Positions 1 through 11,406 of a DNA stretch of 64,000 bases are shown here, piece by piece (positions within the stretch are counted from its first letter, which is position 1; each line of letters opens with the position of its first letter). The position numbers and the translations under genes are program-made. Source of the stretch: Massariosphaeria phaeospora (lineage: Eukaryota > Ascomycota > Dothideomycetes > Pleosporales); assembly GCA_011032825.1 (NCBI GenBank), contig JAADJZ010000008.1:1588559-1652558 (forward strand), given 5' to 3'. Under the pieces are notes generated by a model. That model was not told the DNA's origin and searched no databases. It saw only the letters and a list, made by a program, of their open reading frames with translations.

Positions 1-559
1 GAAGCTTTTTTTTATTTGCTTTTGCAAGCTGCTTTTTATGCTTTTGTTGTTGTACTACTACTTTTTATGCTTATACTTCTCTTAGCTTGCGTAGAAACTA
101 AAAAATAGTACTATCGTAGTACTTCTTGCGCTGCTGCAAGTTAAAAAGTTTACTACGCTTTTTATACTTTCTTTTAATACTAAAAGCTTTTTTAAGCTAT
201 TGTTCTTATAGTGTAGTAGCTTGTTTTAAGCTAAAAGTAAGTAAAGCGTTTAGAAAAGCGTTTTTAACTTTTTTGTAGTAGTATTCTTTACTGCAAAGCG
301 TACGAAACGTTGCATCTAACGCTAGTTACTATTAGTAAGCGCTAAGAAACCTACGTGCTTTTCTAAGCTTTTTTTTTTAAAGCGTTTAAGTATAGCTTCT
401 AGTTTTATAAGCTATATACTAACGTACTTAACAAGTTAGCAAGCTATACAAGTTAGCAAAATACTTTTGCTAAACTTTTACCAACTCTACCTATGTACGC
501 AATGCTTTAACAACAATACTAAATAGAACTTTCTAATAAACGTTAAATACAAAATGCCT

Positions 560-2150
560 TGTAAGCTTTTAAACAAAATGCAATACTTTTTATACAACGC
601 GCTGCAGCTATCTATAACGTTGCTTAAACAATACTAAACTATCAACGCGCTAAACAACTTTTACAAGCAAATTGCTAGCTTAAATTAATAAAATTAACAA
701 AAACTAAAGAAAGCGTAGTTGTCAAGCATATACTTAAGCTTATTACGCGCGAATTTTTTTTTAAGCTCGCAGCTGTAGCTAATATAGCTAATTCTTTACG
801 CGCAAAGCGCAATTTAGGCTAAGTTAGCTTAAACTAGCCTAGTATATAAGTTAAGCGCTGCTTTGAGTTTACAATTAAGTTTAATCGCAAGTACAATTAT
901 AAAAAAGCGCTTTGCAAGAATCTAAAAGTTATCTAAAGCTAGTTTAGCTTAGTAGCTAATATCAAAGCTAAGTACAGCATCTAGAATAAAAATACGTACA
1001 ACTTTAACAAAATAAGCTTTATAATAAGCTAGATATTAACTAAAGCAATTGTTACAGCTTTAGAAAAACGAGAATAGCTAAAAGCAGTACAGCAAAGTAA
1101 CAAAAAGTAAACAATAGTTATTCAAAGCATTAACGCAATAGGTTAAGCTATTTTACTTTTAATTATTTTTAAAAGCTACTACTACTTCTTTGCTTAGTAT
1201 AAAAAAAATAACTTACTTTAGAACTAGATTATTGCAGTTTCTAAAAACAGCTAAACACTAAATAAACTTAGTTTTAAGTAGTTAAAGCACTTTAATAAGC
1301 ATACAAAAATAAAAGTAGTTAGTAGCTACTAACTACTCGCAATTAACAGCTATAAAAGCTACAACTCGCTTAAATTCTAGCAATACTACAAAAAGAACAA
1401 GATTATTACTATTTGCATGCTTTTGCACTTATCGCACTTTTTACAGCTTTTGAATGTAAGTTGTTTTGCTTTTTTAAAAAAAGCGTACAAGCGCTAAGCT
1501 AAAAAATTTATACGCAACTAAATTACTTACATTACAAAACTTAAGTTTTTACTATACTTTATACGCGCTTATAATGCTGCAATTACTTTTAGTAATATTC
1601 AAAAAAAAGTTTTAAAGCGCTAGATTAGTTCTATTTAACTTAAAACAAGTTATAACAGCTTTTAACGTTTAGTTGCGTACTCTATTACTACTACTACTTA
1701 TTAACAACAAGCTTTGGCAGTTGCAAACTCTAAGCAATACTTTTAAACTAGAGTTGCAATTAACGCTTGTAAAAGCAAGAATTTAAAAGTATATAAATAG
1801 CTTACTAACGTTTATAGTAAAGGCTTTTAAAAAAGTTTTAAAAAAAGTAGCAATTATTGCGCATAAGCTAGTATTAGCGCAAAAAGAAATTGCAAAGTTT
1901 TAAGTAGCAAATAAAACTGCTACGCAGCGTAAAACGCATAAAAGAAAGCAGGTTTAAGCAGAAAAAACTTTGATAGTTAAAAATAAAGCTCGTTTAGCTG
2001 CTTTTAAAGACTTTGAAGCGCGTAGTAATAAAAAAAAGCTAAAAACGCAAGTGCGCGCTAAAAAAGGTAAGCTAACTTAAAAGTGCTGCAAACAATGCAA
2101 TTAAACTAAGCATAACGCGCGTACGTATAAGCAAGTAGCAAAAGTAAACT
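560..2150 (+). pseudogene. RIP-ruined Fot1/Pogo (DDE_1) transposase relic
   Basis: Reading frame 1 gives recognisable pieces of a Fot1/Pogo-class transposase in order. A helix-turn-helix part (RAAAIYNV, 598-621) comes first. A TYNFNK stretch at 994-1011 stands where the family has the catalytic TYNFDE. A segment at 1348-1493 ends in MLLHLSHFLQLLNVSCF, where the family has an MPPHxSHxLQPLDVxCF block. A likely C-terminal zinc-knuckle remnant (KQCN..KHNARTY, about 2090-2130) reads in another frame. The differences from the family are those RIP makes: P to L, D to N, H to Y, E to K, Q to stop, C to Y. The element is dead; its ends were not located. Confidence 0.8.
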
Positions 2151-3299
2151 TTAAATTATATTTTATATTGTATTATACTATACAAAGCTAAAGTAAGCTA
2201 TTTTGCGCTAGAATAAAAGTAGTTTTAGTAAGAGCTTAGCAAAAGTATTTTGCTAACTCGTGTAGCTCGCTAACTCGTTAGGTACGTTAGTAGCTTTAAA
2301 AAACTTAAAAATTGTTTTTATTGTAAAAGCAAACTGCTAGGCACTTTAGAATAGTAAAAAAAAGTTTCTTTTTGCAACTAGAATAAGCTTTTAGCTTCTT
2401 TAGAAGTAAGCTATAAGCTTTTTTAAGTAGAAGCTAAAAAAAAGTTTAAAGTAAACAACGTTAAGTAGCTAAAGCGTATAAGTACTATAAAGTAGAAATA
2501 TAGCAAAGAGTATATAATAGAAGTTGCAATAGTTAATAAACTCTTTCGTAAAGTAACTGCTATAGCTATTAAGTATAAAAAAAGCGCTAGTTTTTTTTGC
2601 AACGCGGTTTTTGCTTTGTATAGCAATTGAATACTTACTTTAGCTACGCTAATCTAATATTTTTGTTCGTTTATCTAAATAGAAATAAAGCTACAAAAAC
2701 GTTGTATTACTTAGCTTTAATAGCAGCTACCTATAAGGCTTGCAGTAAGCTATTTGCTAACTAGTAAATAAAGCTAAGCAACAAAGCACTTTTATTTGCG
2801 CAAATAGCTGCGAGAAAAGTAATTTACTTACAAAAGCTATTTTAGAAAGCTATAGTAACTTCTCTACGCTTTTATATTTAATAGCTAAATACTTATTTAA
2901 AGCAGCTAAGTACGCTAATTATAAAGCTTTTTTTATTTATATTGTATATATTTTGAAGCTTTAAGCTATACTAAGTAAACTTAGAGTGTAGTAGCTTAAA
3001 GTACGCTTTGTACTTTTTTCTAAAGTTAGCTTTGTAGCATAAAGCGTTTATTTTAGTAGTATTTTTAAAGATAAAATGCTTATAGTTTCGACTTAAGAAG
3101 CGCGTAACCTACTTTTTAAAAGCGCTTTTAGAAGCAATTTTAAAAGCGAAATTTTGTATTATTTCTTTCGTAGAAAGTAGCTTTTGCTTTGTTAAGCTTT
3201 TAATATATTCTATAAGCTTGTACTTTTGTTGTAAGCTAAGTAGTTGTTGTTTATAATATTTAGCTTTCTATAGGCGCTAACGGCTTTAGTGTTTTCAAA

Positions 3300-4200
3300 C
3301 TAGCGTAACTTTTTTTACACTAAACTAATTAGCAATTGCCTAGTATATAAAATGTTCTTTTAGTTTTAGCAATTTAATAGCTGCAAGCGCGTTATTAATT
3401 GGTGCTATAGTAGTTAAGTTATAACGTATTAAAGTTTGTAAGTTATTTAGTATTTTAGTGTTTCGCAATTGTTACGCGTTTTCAATTGCTACGCGTTCGT
3501 GCACGATAGTGCTTTTAAGCGAGCGTACGTTGATTACAGCTATATTTTGCTGCAATTTCTATATACTAAAAAAATTCGCTAGAATTTAGCAACTCTAAAG
3601 CTGTAAGCGCTTTATTAATAAATAGCATAGCTATAAAGTTATCGCGTATTGAAGTTTTAGTATTTTAATATTGCGTAGGCATTAACTAAACGCAAGTATT
3701 AAGTACACGAACATAGTAAGTGCAGTAAAAAAAAGTACGGCGTTTAATATTAAAAGCGGTAGCAGTAGCGTAGTAGCTTTAAAACTCGCTAGCTTTTAAA
3801 GCTTTAAAAGCTAGCTAAAGTTTTTTTTTGTATTAAAGTAATAACGCATTCGTAGGTGTAGGCATTGTAAGTGCAAGAAAAAAGTAGTAAGCTTAGTAGT
3901 TTTAAGCTGCTTAGTAGTTTGAGCTACTTAGTAGTAGATTACGTCAAACGTAGGTTTTAAGCTAAAAAGTATTTCTTTATTGCGTTTAGCAAGTTAATAG
4001 TAATTAATAGAAAAAAACTATGTAGTTGCGCAAAGGCTTTAGAATTTGCTAGCTCTAAAAGCTTTAAAAGCAAAAAAAAGTTTGCTTTTGTATTTACGTA
4101 ATTGCGCGTTCGTAGGTGTAAGCATAGTAAAAGCAAGTTAGTATTCGTAGTCTTGGCATTTTTTGGCTAGGTTACTAGTAGTTTACGTTAAAACTAGATG
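3300..4200. repeat. Diverged direct repeats in the AT block
   Basis: Words such as CGCATTCGTAGGTGTAGGCAT (3846-3866) and CGCGTTCGTAGGTGTAAGCAT (4103-4123) recur about 257 bases apart, each preceded by a GCTTTAAAAGC-type segment. Related but weaker copies lie further left near 3580-3690. This looks like an old tandem or LTR-like duplication decayed by transitions. I see no coding content. Confidence 0.4.
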
Positions 4201-4320
4201 CTACTATATAAATTAACGCTTACTATAAAAAAGCTATAAACAAAATCTAGGCCTTAGCTTTTAAATAAAGTACCTACTTAAATTAAGCTATAGCACTGCC
4301 TTTGGCACTTTAAAATCTTT

Positions 4321-4828
4321 AATGTGCTATACAAATTGTTTTCTTCAACGGAACCTTTGACTATACCAATCTTCACCGCAAACAGCAACACGTTCTCAAT
4401 AAATTTATGTCCATGCCTTTCGACACAGCAACCAACACAAAAAATTAGATACGCGCCCTGGTGTAATATAACAGTACATGTGCGTCATGAAACTCGTATG
4501 CGATATGGGATATTTGCAAGGGGAAGATACCCGACCGAAAACGACGTAGGAAAAATGCCGAGATGATTCGGTTCGGCCGTGAACAGTGATCGCTCCAGTC
4601 GCCATGTACTCCAAACTCGAGATTACAAGATGCTATGAATGCGCGCTCGAATGAAGAACTGTTGAATGCAAAACAGTAGAGCGAGCGGGCGGCGGCAGTA
4701 CCGAGTAGGCCAGCTGTCCCGGACGGACGTCGCCCGAAAATATGTGCATGGAAATCCAGACGTAGGAAAGTAGTGACACAGGAGAGAAGAGGAAGGCTCG
4801 GTGAGAGAACTTCCGGTAGATGTTCAGA
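4321..4828. other. Intergenic, no gene seen
   Basis: This is the transition from the AT block to normal sequence plus the 3' flank of the following reverse-strand gene. Short ORFs here overlap on both strands and look random. Confidence 0.6.
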
Positions 4829-6046
4829 TCAGCAGGGAGTCGGAATCCTCGCGCCGCTGGACATGTGCAAGTCTCCTATCATGTCGAATGACATGCCATC
4901 GACATGGACTCGCTGTTGTGACTCAACCAGGATGTTGTGTACACTCGCATATCTTCCTCCTTCAAAGGGTGATACAGCGGTAATAATCTTATTGATGCCA
5001 CGGTGTGGACTCACTGCTGCTACGATTCGCTCGTGTATGTTTGGCGGAAGGGCCATCGGGCGCTTGTGGTCGAAGTACGACGAGGTCGAGGTGGATGAGA
5101 AGGACGGGGCCGAGGATGAAGCGAGATCGGAATGGACGGATCGAGCGGATGATGAGCAGTCGTCAACGCGTTGAGAAGGTGAACAGGGTTCTGTAGAACC
5201 TGGTAGTGTAGACCGATTGGGGAATGAAAGGGCCTTGGCAGTGTGCGGCTCGCCTTCTTCCGGTGGTGTCGATGGAAACAAAAATGACCCGCCGGTTTGC
5301 TCGTAGTAACCTAGGAGCGAGGGCACATAGTTGCTGCCTTTGGACACTGCTGTCATATCCGGCATCTGCGGAAGGTCATCGTCGGTATCCTCGTCCGTTG
5401 TACTCCAGGCAGAGAATGCACTTCGAAGGGGCGGCCGAAGCGGGGGTATTTCTATAGTCCAGGGCACCTCTAATCCTCTGTTTGTCAGCCGGTTCGGTGA
5501 CGGCGGGGGCGACTTGGAGTGAAACGTCAGGTCCGGACATGAGCGTGGGGATAACGAGATATCCGAGGGGTTGTAGGACGGAATCGAGTTGAGCTGCGAC
5601 TGCATGAACTGCGCCAGCTGGTTGGAGTAGCTTCCTAGCGGGCTGCCTGGAGTGACGATGGCTTCCTCCACTGGTGAATGGGCTGTTGGGACTATAGTTG
5701 AACTGCTACAATCGGTCGAATCTGATGGGATCCGGGAATGGACGAACCCCCTGCTATTCCATGGCGATATTGATTGTTGGTGTACATCATCTGTGGATTC
5801 CCGATCGAGGAACCTTAAATGCTCGCGTGGTCTGAATGTACTGGCTTCCTCCATTTTTCTGGGTGATCGATGCCGACGGCCACGCCGTGTGCGGACAGCA
5901 GCCCTGCCTTCTGCCAGAAGAAGCTCGGCTTCGGGCGTCGAACATCCCAGGACATCTCCGATCGGAAGTGAATTGCTCCTGTGTCTGAACGCCTGCGGGC
6001 GAGAACGGATTTCCTTGGGGGAGGGAGATGAATGTCGGTTTTCCAT
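4829..6046 (-). CDS. Ser/Pro-rich hypothetical protein
   Basis: A single uninterrupted reverse-strand reading frame encodes about 405 residues. I start it at the ATG at 6046 (MENRHSSPSPK), because the upstream 43 codons have no recognisable features and the ORF only extends there by chance. The product is hydrophilic and rich in Ser, Pro and Arg, with many SP and SPxR-type sites, and looks intrinsically disordered and phosphorylatable. There is no signal peptide or membrane helix. The last ~80 residues, after a Ser-only stretch, are more ordered (SYFDHKRPMALPPNIHERIV, then an AVSPHRGINKIITAVSPFEG segment). I do not recognise the family. The codon pattern and length make it a real gene rather than a shadow ORF. 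Confidence 0.7.
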   Translation of the reverse strand: MENRHSSPSPKEIRSRPQAFRHRSNSLPIGDVLGCSTPEAELLLAEGRAAVRTRRGRRHRSPRKMEEASTFRPREHLRFLDRESTDDVHQQSISPWNSRGFVHSRIPSDSTDCSSSTIVPTAHSPVEEAIVTPGSPLGSYSNQLAQFMQSQLNSIPSYNPSDISLSPRSCPDLTFHSKSPPPSPNRLTNRGLEVPWTIEIPPLRPPLRSAFSAWSTTDEDTDDDLPQMPDMTAVSKGSNYVPSLLGYYEQTGGSFLFPSTPPEEGEPHTAKALSFPNRSTLPGSTEPCSPSQRVDDCSSSARSVHSDLASSSAPSFSSTSTSSYFDHKRPMALPPNIHERIVAAVSPHRGINKIITAVSPFEGGRYASVHNILVESQQRVHVDGMSFDMIGDLHMSSGARIPTPC

Positions 6047-8380
6047 TTTCTTTGCAATATCTTGGGGGCGGATCACAGTATATATGGCATGACGACGGGC
6101 GTCATAGATGATTAGAGGTGTTGGAGATCCGAGCGAGGGGATGCAAGAGAGCGGACAGACCCAAATGAGGATCAACAGGGAGTGCCGACGGTTGGTCGAT
6201 CCAAAGGAATATTAATGAGAGGAAAGTCGATTGGCGAGCGGCAGGAGAACGAGGAGAGGAAGTGCGAGCAGGGCCCTGCGTACATAAAGCAAAGAAAAGA
6301 AAAAAACGTTCGGTTGAAACGAATCACTTAGGCTGCTCTTGGTAGGCCATATTTCGTTTCTCGCCGGCAAGGCCCTGAAATAGCATGGCCACCCCAGGCG
6401 GCCAGCAATCTAGCAGGCCGAAGCCAGCGCACATGACGGCGACAAAGTTCTCCCACCGCGAGCATGGTCGAGCCTTGGACAGGCGTGGAAAGGCGCGCGC
6501 TGACGGGCTCAGGGGTGCATGGGATCGCCGTGGCAGGGCGCGTCACGAGTCGCAGGCAGTTCGTGGCCTTGGTGCCGGGTCCCGCTAGCGTTTCGGCGTG
6601 CTGGCCAATCGCAGCGGCCAGCTTCACGTCTTCGCGTCTTTTGGACTCGGACTGAGGGCCGCTCACATCAGGTAGACGCCGTGGCAAGCAGCTGGGCAGC
6701 CAGGACCGTGATACGGCTGTACGGTTGTAGCGGTGGCAGCAGCCTCGGCCGTTGCGTAATTGCACCGCTGGCGGCGACGCGTGAAGGCGCCGGCGACGTC
6801 GGCCAGTGTTGCTCGCGCCGCGCCAGCCGTTGGCTTCAGCATTGCGGTGTCGGGAAAGCCAACTGCTCGAGTGTCGCAGAGTTCCAGCGCCCCGCGGCGT
6901 GAGTGGCATGGCGTGCTGGCGATCACGGCGATCGACGTTGGCCTTGCTGCTGTTGCTGCGTCCGTGTTTCTCCAATGCGTGATCAGCCCTGTCACGGCCG
7001 CTGTCGACGAAGAAGTGCTTACGTGAGTGGCCCACCGTCGGCCGCATCCCAAATTGCAGTGAAGCGATCAGCCGCCGCTGTCGGGCTCGTGGACGCAGAG
7101 CGATCAATGGCAACTGCGGGCTCCGCGCGGGGTCCGTCGAGGCGTGTCCACGACGCGTGGGCGACAACCGAGATGTCGCCATGACTCGATCGCGGTGGTT
7201 GATGTCTCTCGGCGAGGCTGCCGCTGACCTGCAGACTCCAGAGGCCGGCATGGCCTGCACTAAGGGAACCCCAACATCCGAGCCTCGGATGAGGGAGGCT
7301 CAAGCTCTATCGCGGGCTAGCTCGACTCACAAGCTGTCACTACACCGCAGTCAGGCATTCAATAACGATAACAGTCAGCGCCCGACAACAATGGCAGCCT
7401 CGCAATAGAGGCATCGGCCCGATACGAGGGCAACGAGGGGACCGGGCCGCAGCAATGCAAACTGGAAAAAGACATTTTGCCATTTATTGAAACAATCTGC
7501 TGGCTGTTTATTGGAACAGAAATCAAGGTTTTGGCAGCCGTGGCGCAGCCACCTGCACCATTGGAGCCACAGGGCGCTACGGGCAGGAAGCCACGGAGGG
7601 TCTATTCACCGACCATCTATCCGTATCACCCTCGCACTCCTTCGCCATTTTGCCCCCGAGACACTGATGAACTCGCGTCCAGAGTCTCACCAGCGACCCG
7701 CGCAGTGCCGCATCCATTGCTTACCTCGTAGCAGTGCGCTCGCACGATCAGCACTTCTTCGGACACACGGCGGGCCTGAACCTGGCGTTTCTCAACTCTT
7801 CCGGATCCTTCGGGGTATCCTGGCCTTAACTGCGCTCTACTTGGTACAGTACTGGATCTATTCTCTGGACAAGCGACGGGAACGTATCTACTGTGTGGCA
7901 TGGTTGCCGTGTCCGCGCGCGCCTGCCGTTCCTGCCCCTGCTTACGTGACAACACCACACGGAAGCAGGAAGGGTCCATCACCACATCTGAGCAATGACG
8001 TCCGGATCAGTACACCCACTTCTGCCCGATTCCAAGCGTCCCGAAATTCCCACATGAAACCGTGACAGCTAGAGAGATTTTTTCGGTCTTATGCCGCCGG
8101 GCAATTCGTGTTTATCTTCACTAATTATACCGTGAACGGTGGTACAGCAAACCCTCTCACCGTCCCTCCTGCTCTTCCAGTACAGCTCGCCACGATTGCA
8201 ACGCTCTTTCTTGTCTTGGAGCAAAATGGATTTCGCCATTGGCTAGGATTTGCGCAGAAACGGCACTGTTCCAACGTTGTCCTTGTCGTCTCCAGCGTCT
8301 GCCTATAGCCATTCTCCCTCCTCTCTCCCGTCACCCTCCTCCCGATGCTGAGCCCGGCCTAAGGCCGCCCTACGTACTCT
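6047..8380. other. Long intergenic region, GC-rich island, no supported gene
   Basis: This stretch separates the Ser/Pro-rich gene from the rhodopsin-domain gene. From about 6370 to 7300 it is unusually GC-rich, and overlapping ORFs of similar length occur in four or more frames, which is what high GC alone produces. None has a recognisable domain or plausible splice structure. It probably contains the 5' regions of both flanking genes. Confidence 0.5.
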
Positions 8381-9680
8381 TTGCACTGGCATCCCCCAAT
8401 TCGCATGCAAGCCGACATTGTTAATGGCCGACGACCTTCGTTTATAGCTGCCCAGGCTGCCCTTGCCTCCCTTGCCACGCTCTTCACAGTCGCACGGTTT
8501 ATAGCGAAACGGATACGACACTTTCCAACTTATTCGGAAGACTGGTACTTGATCATCGCCCTGGTAAGCAAGCATTCTGCATGATACCAAGTTCCACATT
8601 GACTAGTTCCCAGGTCTTCATGTACGCTTGCGTAGCCTTACATATCGCAGGCGAGTTCTTCATCATTGTAGGTCGACGCAAACCTGCTGATATCTGAAAG
8701 CTACGGCCATAGGAGTTCAGTCGTCTCGCTTCATTTCAGGGCACATGGGAGAACTTGAGAGAACACTCTTTGTGAGATGCACGTGATTTACGCATTTCAG
8801 TCCACCAGCTGATCTTTCCAGCTCCTTTGGTTCGTGAGAATACCGCATGCTGTCGCTCTGACTCTGATACGATGCTCCATCTCGATACTCTTCATTCGGA
8901 CCTTTTGTTATTTCACACATCACGGACTAAGACGCACTGGTACATTCGCCAAATACACATTTCCCGACTAGTCTCAATCTCGATTCACAATGCTAATCAA
9001 TATGTCAGCGTATCTGTGTCTCTTGTTCAGCATCGCATGGTTTGTTGTTACAGTGACAGTCGTCCTGACCAACTGCCGGCCAATCTACCACAACTGGAAA
9101 GTCCCAGCCGAAAACGAGAAATACTGTTTTCCCTTGCGACCCTTCACAGCTGTGGTTCTGATATGGGGCCTTACCTTGGACGCAGTGATATGGACCCTTC
9201 CGCTTTGTGTCATCTGGAGGCTCAGACTCCCACGTGTACAGAAGATTGGCGTTTCTACCATGTTTGCACTGGGCCTTGTGTGCGCGAAGCCGTGAATACC
9301 TTCTTCATCGAATACACTCTGCTAACAAACTCAGCAACGTCGTCATCGCTGTCTTGCGTCTCACCTCGCTCTTGTATAGAGATAACAGCGGTGACATCAC
9401 CTACGATGCCTTCGAAGCGAGGATTTGGGCTATCGCACAAATCGGCACCGCCATCATGCTCGCAAGCTGTCCGCTGCTCCATCCCGTCTTCGAGCTCCTG
9501 ATCCCAAGGAAGTGGACCCGTATCGGTTTCGTGCCGCTTAATGCCATCAGAGTCACGACACGCATTGAAATTTTCCCCGATTCAATGCCGTGGACCCCAA
9601 ACTGCTTCGTCGATGATATCTTGGACACAGAAGGTCCCACTTTCGAGATTGACCGGGGGCATGGATTGACCTGCTGTTAG
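8381..9680 (+). CDS. Fungal rhodopsin-domain (SAT4/PTH11-like) seven-helix membrane protein
   Basis: Six exons by my reading: 8381-8563, 8614-8671, 8740-8771, 8822-8939, 9009-9279 and 9335-9680. All junctions are GT..AG and keep one frame, giving about 335 residues (327 if the ATG at 8405 is used). The product shows the order of the fungal rhodopsin-domain family: first helix (FIAAQAALASLATLFTVARF) then the EDWYLIIAL loop; a short GHMGEL segment; a helix WFVRIPHAVALTLIRCSISI; a CRPIYHNW motif after the fourth/fifth helix; and CVIWRLRLPRVQKIGVSTMF, which matches the family's plpvlwkLqm..kqKi.v loop. Such proteins sit in the plasma membrane and are loosely related to Pth11-type receptors, but ligands are mostly unknown. 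The very small third exon (32 nt) is the least certain part. Confidence 0.75.
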
Positions 9681-9817
9681 GCTCGAGAACATCCCTAGAA
9701 TTCAAAGTCTTATCTGTTTGATATCAACACTCTCTTCTTCCGTCCCTGGTAGCTAAAGCAGGAGTTGTAAGGTTGCCGAAATCTTCCAAAAACATAACCC
9801 AATTCTTTCCTGCAGTA

Positions 9818-9835
9818 TGTGTGTTATAACACACA
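9818..9835. repeat. Perfect 18-bp palindrome over a stop codon
   Basis: TGTGTGTTATAACACACA is a perfect inverted repeat. Its centre contains the TAA stop of the reverse-strand RCC1 gene (9824-9826). It could be a hairpin at the mRNA 3' end or a chance palindrome. Confidence 0.7.
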
Positions 9836-11406
9836 CCAGTTTTCCCAATCTACTTGGGCCTGACCGCTTTGACCATCCAGTATTAAATCACGCGCCGGGT
9901 CTGTTTGAGAGTATGCTGACGGGTCCTTTTTGATGACGACCAAGCTCGACCAACCCACACACCGCATCTGTGCCATCGTCTTGCCCTGGTACGATACCAA
10001 CGTCGAGTTCTGAAACGAGGCCAACTTTTCAAAATTCTCCGCAAACTCTGGCAACGCGTCCATGCCGTACTCGAGGTTCTGGGCCAAACCCAACTGCCCT
10101 TTGTCATTCTGGCCCGCTGCATAGATGGCCCTCATTCTAGAAGAATGTTGTTCGGTGCACGTTGCAACGAGAATGTGTCCAAACCCGATGGCCACATCGG
10201 TGACGTTGATGTTGGGGACCGCAAGGTTGAGTCGAACGCACTTGACAAACTCGTCTTGGTCATCTTCGTCGCCGCTGCTTCCGGCTTGGCGCGGGTCCTC
10301 GGGGTGAGGGGGCAACTTGCCGTCGCGCCGCATGATGGCGACGTCGCGATGCCATTTGGAGGCTGTCCACGGCGACCACGGTGTATAGGTAACCGGTGGA
10401 GGAGGTAGATAAGGGTCCATGCCGAGGTCCCGTATAAACAGCTCCTTCTTAGCGCTCGCCGCTTTGGCCTCGCCGTCTTTGAGCACGGTGAGTTCGTTCT
10501 GCGTCCCGGGACACGCTTGGCCCCAGAGGAACAACTCGCCGTCTTCGCTGACTGCTGCCGTCATATAGCCTCCGGAAGCTATCTTCACGATCTTGATCTC
10601 GGATAGGTAGGGCACGGGCGAGGGGCAGTCGGCAGGGCTTTCCGCGTCGACGGGTCGGCCCAGGCATTTCGGATACCGAGCGTCGTACGTCCAGGTGAAT
10701 ACACGGCCAGACGAGGCGAGGGCTGTGAGCGTTGTTGCGTTCTCCACGACTTGCACCCACTCTTCGGCCGGGAAGTTAGTAGCCACATGCGGAGGCGATG
10801 TGTTACTATCACGCAACCATTTTCTAAAGAGGTCGGGGGAGTCGAAGTGGAAGACGCGCCCCTGGGAGGCATTGCGCACCATCACGATGATGGAGTCGTC
10901 GCTACTGCTAAACTTGATGTGGTCGATGGCGAAATCAAACTGCAGAGGTAACGTCTCTGTCTCGGGCACGCTGGACTCATTCTCTTGCTCCAGCTCCAGC
11001 TCCAGCTCTGCGGCAAACAGCGTGATGGAAGGCTTGACACGCGTTACAATGCATCTCAAGCCTCGATGCAACGCTTCGCCGAAGAAAAGGGCCGTCGAAT
11101 CGCTGATGGCAATGCGCTTGGCGTGCTCGGCTTGCGCAGTCGTAAGCCCGGTTCCCAGGTAGTGGGCTTGCGGTGCACTGTCTGGTGTAGCCTTCTGGAG
11201 GACTGTAGGAGGGTGAGTGGTGTTCACGTATATAGTATATCCTTCTAGCAGAGCAGAAGAGAGTGAGAAAGGTACCCACCTAGTGCATCGCACCACGACT
11301 GCCAGAGAATCTGGATGTCTGCACCATGCAAAAGTAAGTTCGGAGAGCCCGCTCTTTCGGGGGATGGCAACGGGGGGCTGGCGACGCCGAAGGAGTAGAA
11401 GTCCAT
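9824..11406 (-). CDS. RCC1-repeat (beta-propeller) protein
   Basis: The gene starts at ATG 11406 (MDFYSFGVASP) and has one intron. Exon 1 is 11406-11280; exon 2 most likely runs 11202-9824, a 77-nt intron that keeps frame, giving about 501 residues. A 35-nt alternative to 11245 also keeps frame but is very short. RCC1-type blades are visible: SFG at the very start, VTTLTAL-like and RVFTWTYD in the middle, IASGGYMTAAVSEDGELFLWG, and VAIGFGHILVATC followed by IYAAGQNDKGQLGL. This resembles the small RCCD1-like proteins of fungi more than the chromatin Ran-GEF RCC1, because blades are few and degenerate. No signal peptide or membrane helix is present. The partner and process are unknown; a regulatory or scaffolding beta-propeller is the safe description. 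Confidence 0.8.

Larger units (their letters stand above)
1..4320. repeat. AT-rich, RIP-degraded repeat block (left isochore)
   Basis: The block is strongly AT-rich, with stops in every frame and almost no long ORF, and it ends abruptly near 4320 where normal coding composition begins. TA-rich words dominate while CA/TG words are depleted, the expected product of CpA-to-TpA mutation by RIP. A transposase relic is readable at about 560-2150, and diverged internal repeats lie at about 3300-4200. No intact gene is present. Confidence 0.9.

Noticed and set aside
6328..7260. 310-residue reverse ORF
   Set aside because: It lies in a GC-rich stretch where four or more frames are open at once; the translation is Arg/Ser/Ala-rich without any domain, and there is no splice context.
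7487..8065. 192-residue forward ORF upstream of the rhodopsin-domain gene
   Set aside because: No recognisable family, overlapped by an ORF of similar quality on the other strand; most likely leader or spacer.
8690..8740. 5S rRNA-like word (CTACGGCCATAGGA)
   Set aside because: Only the first dozen bases resemble 5S rRNA; the rest diverges completely and falls in an intron of the rhodopsin-domain gene.
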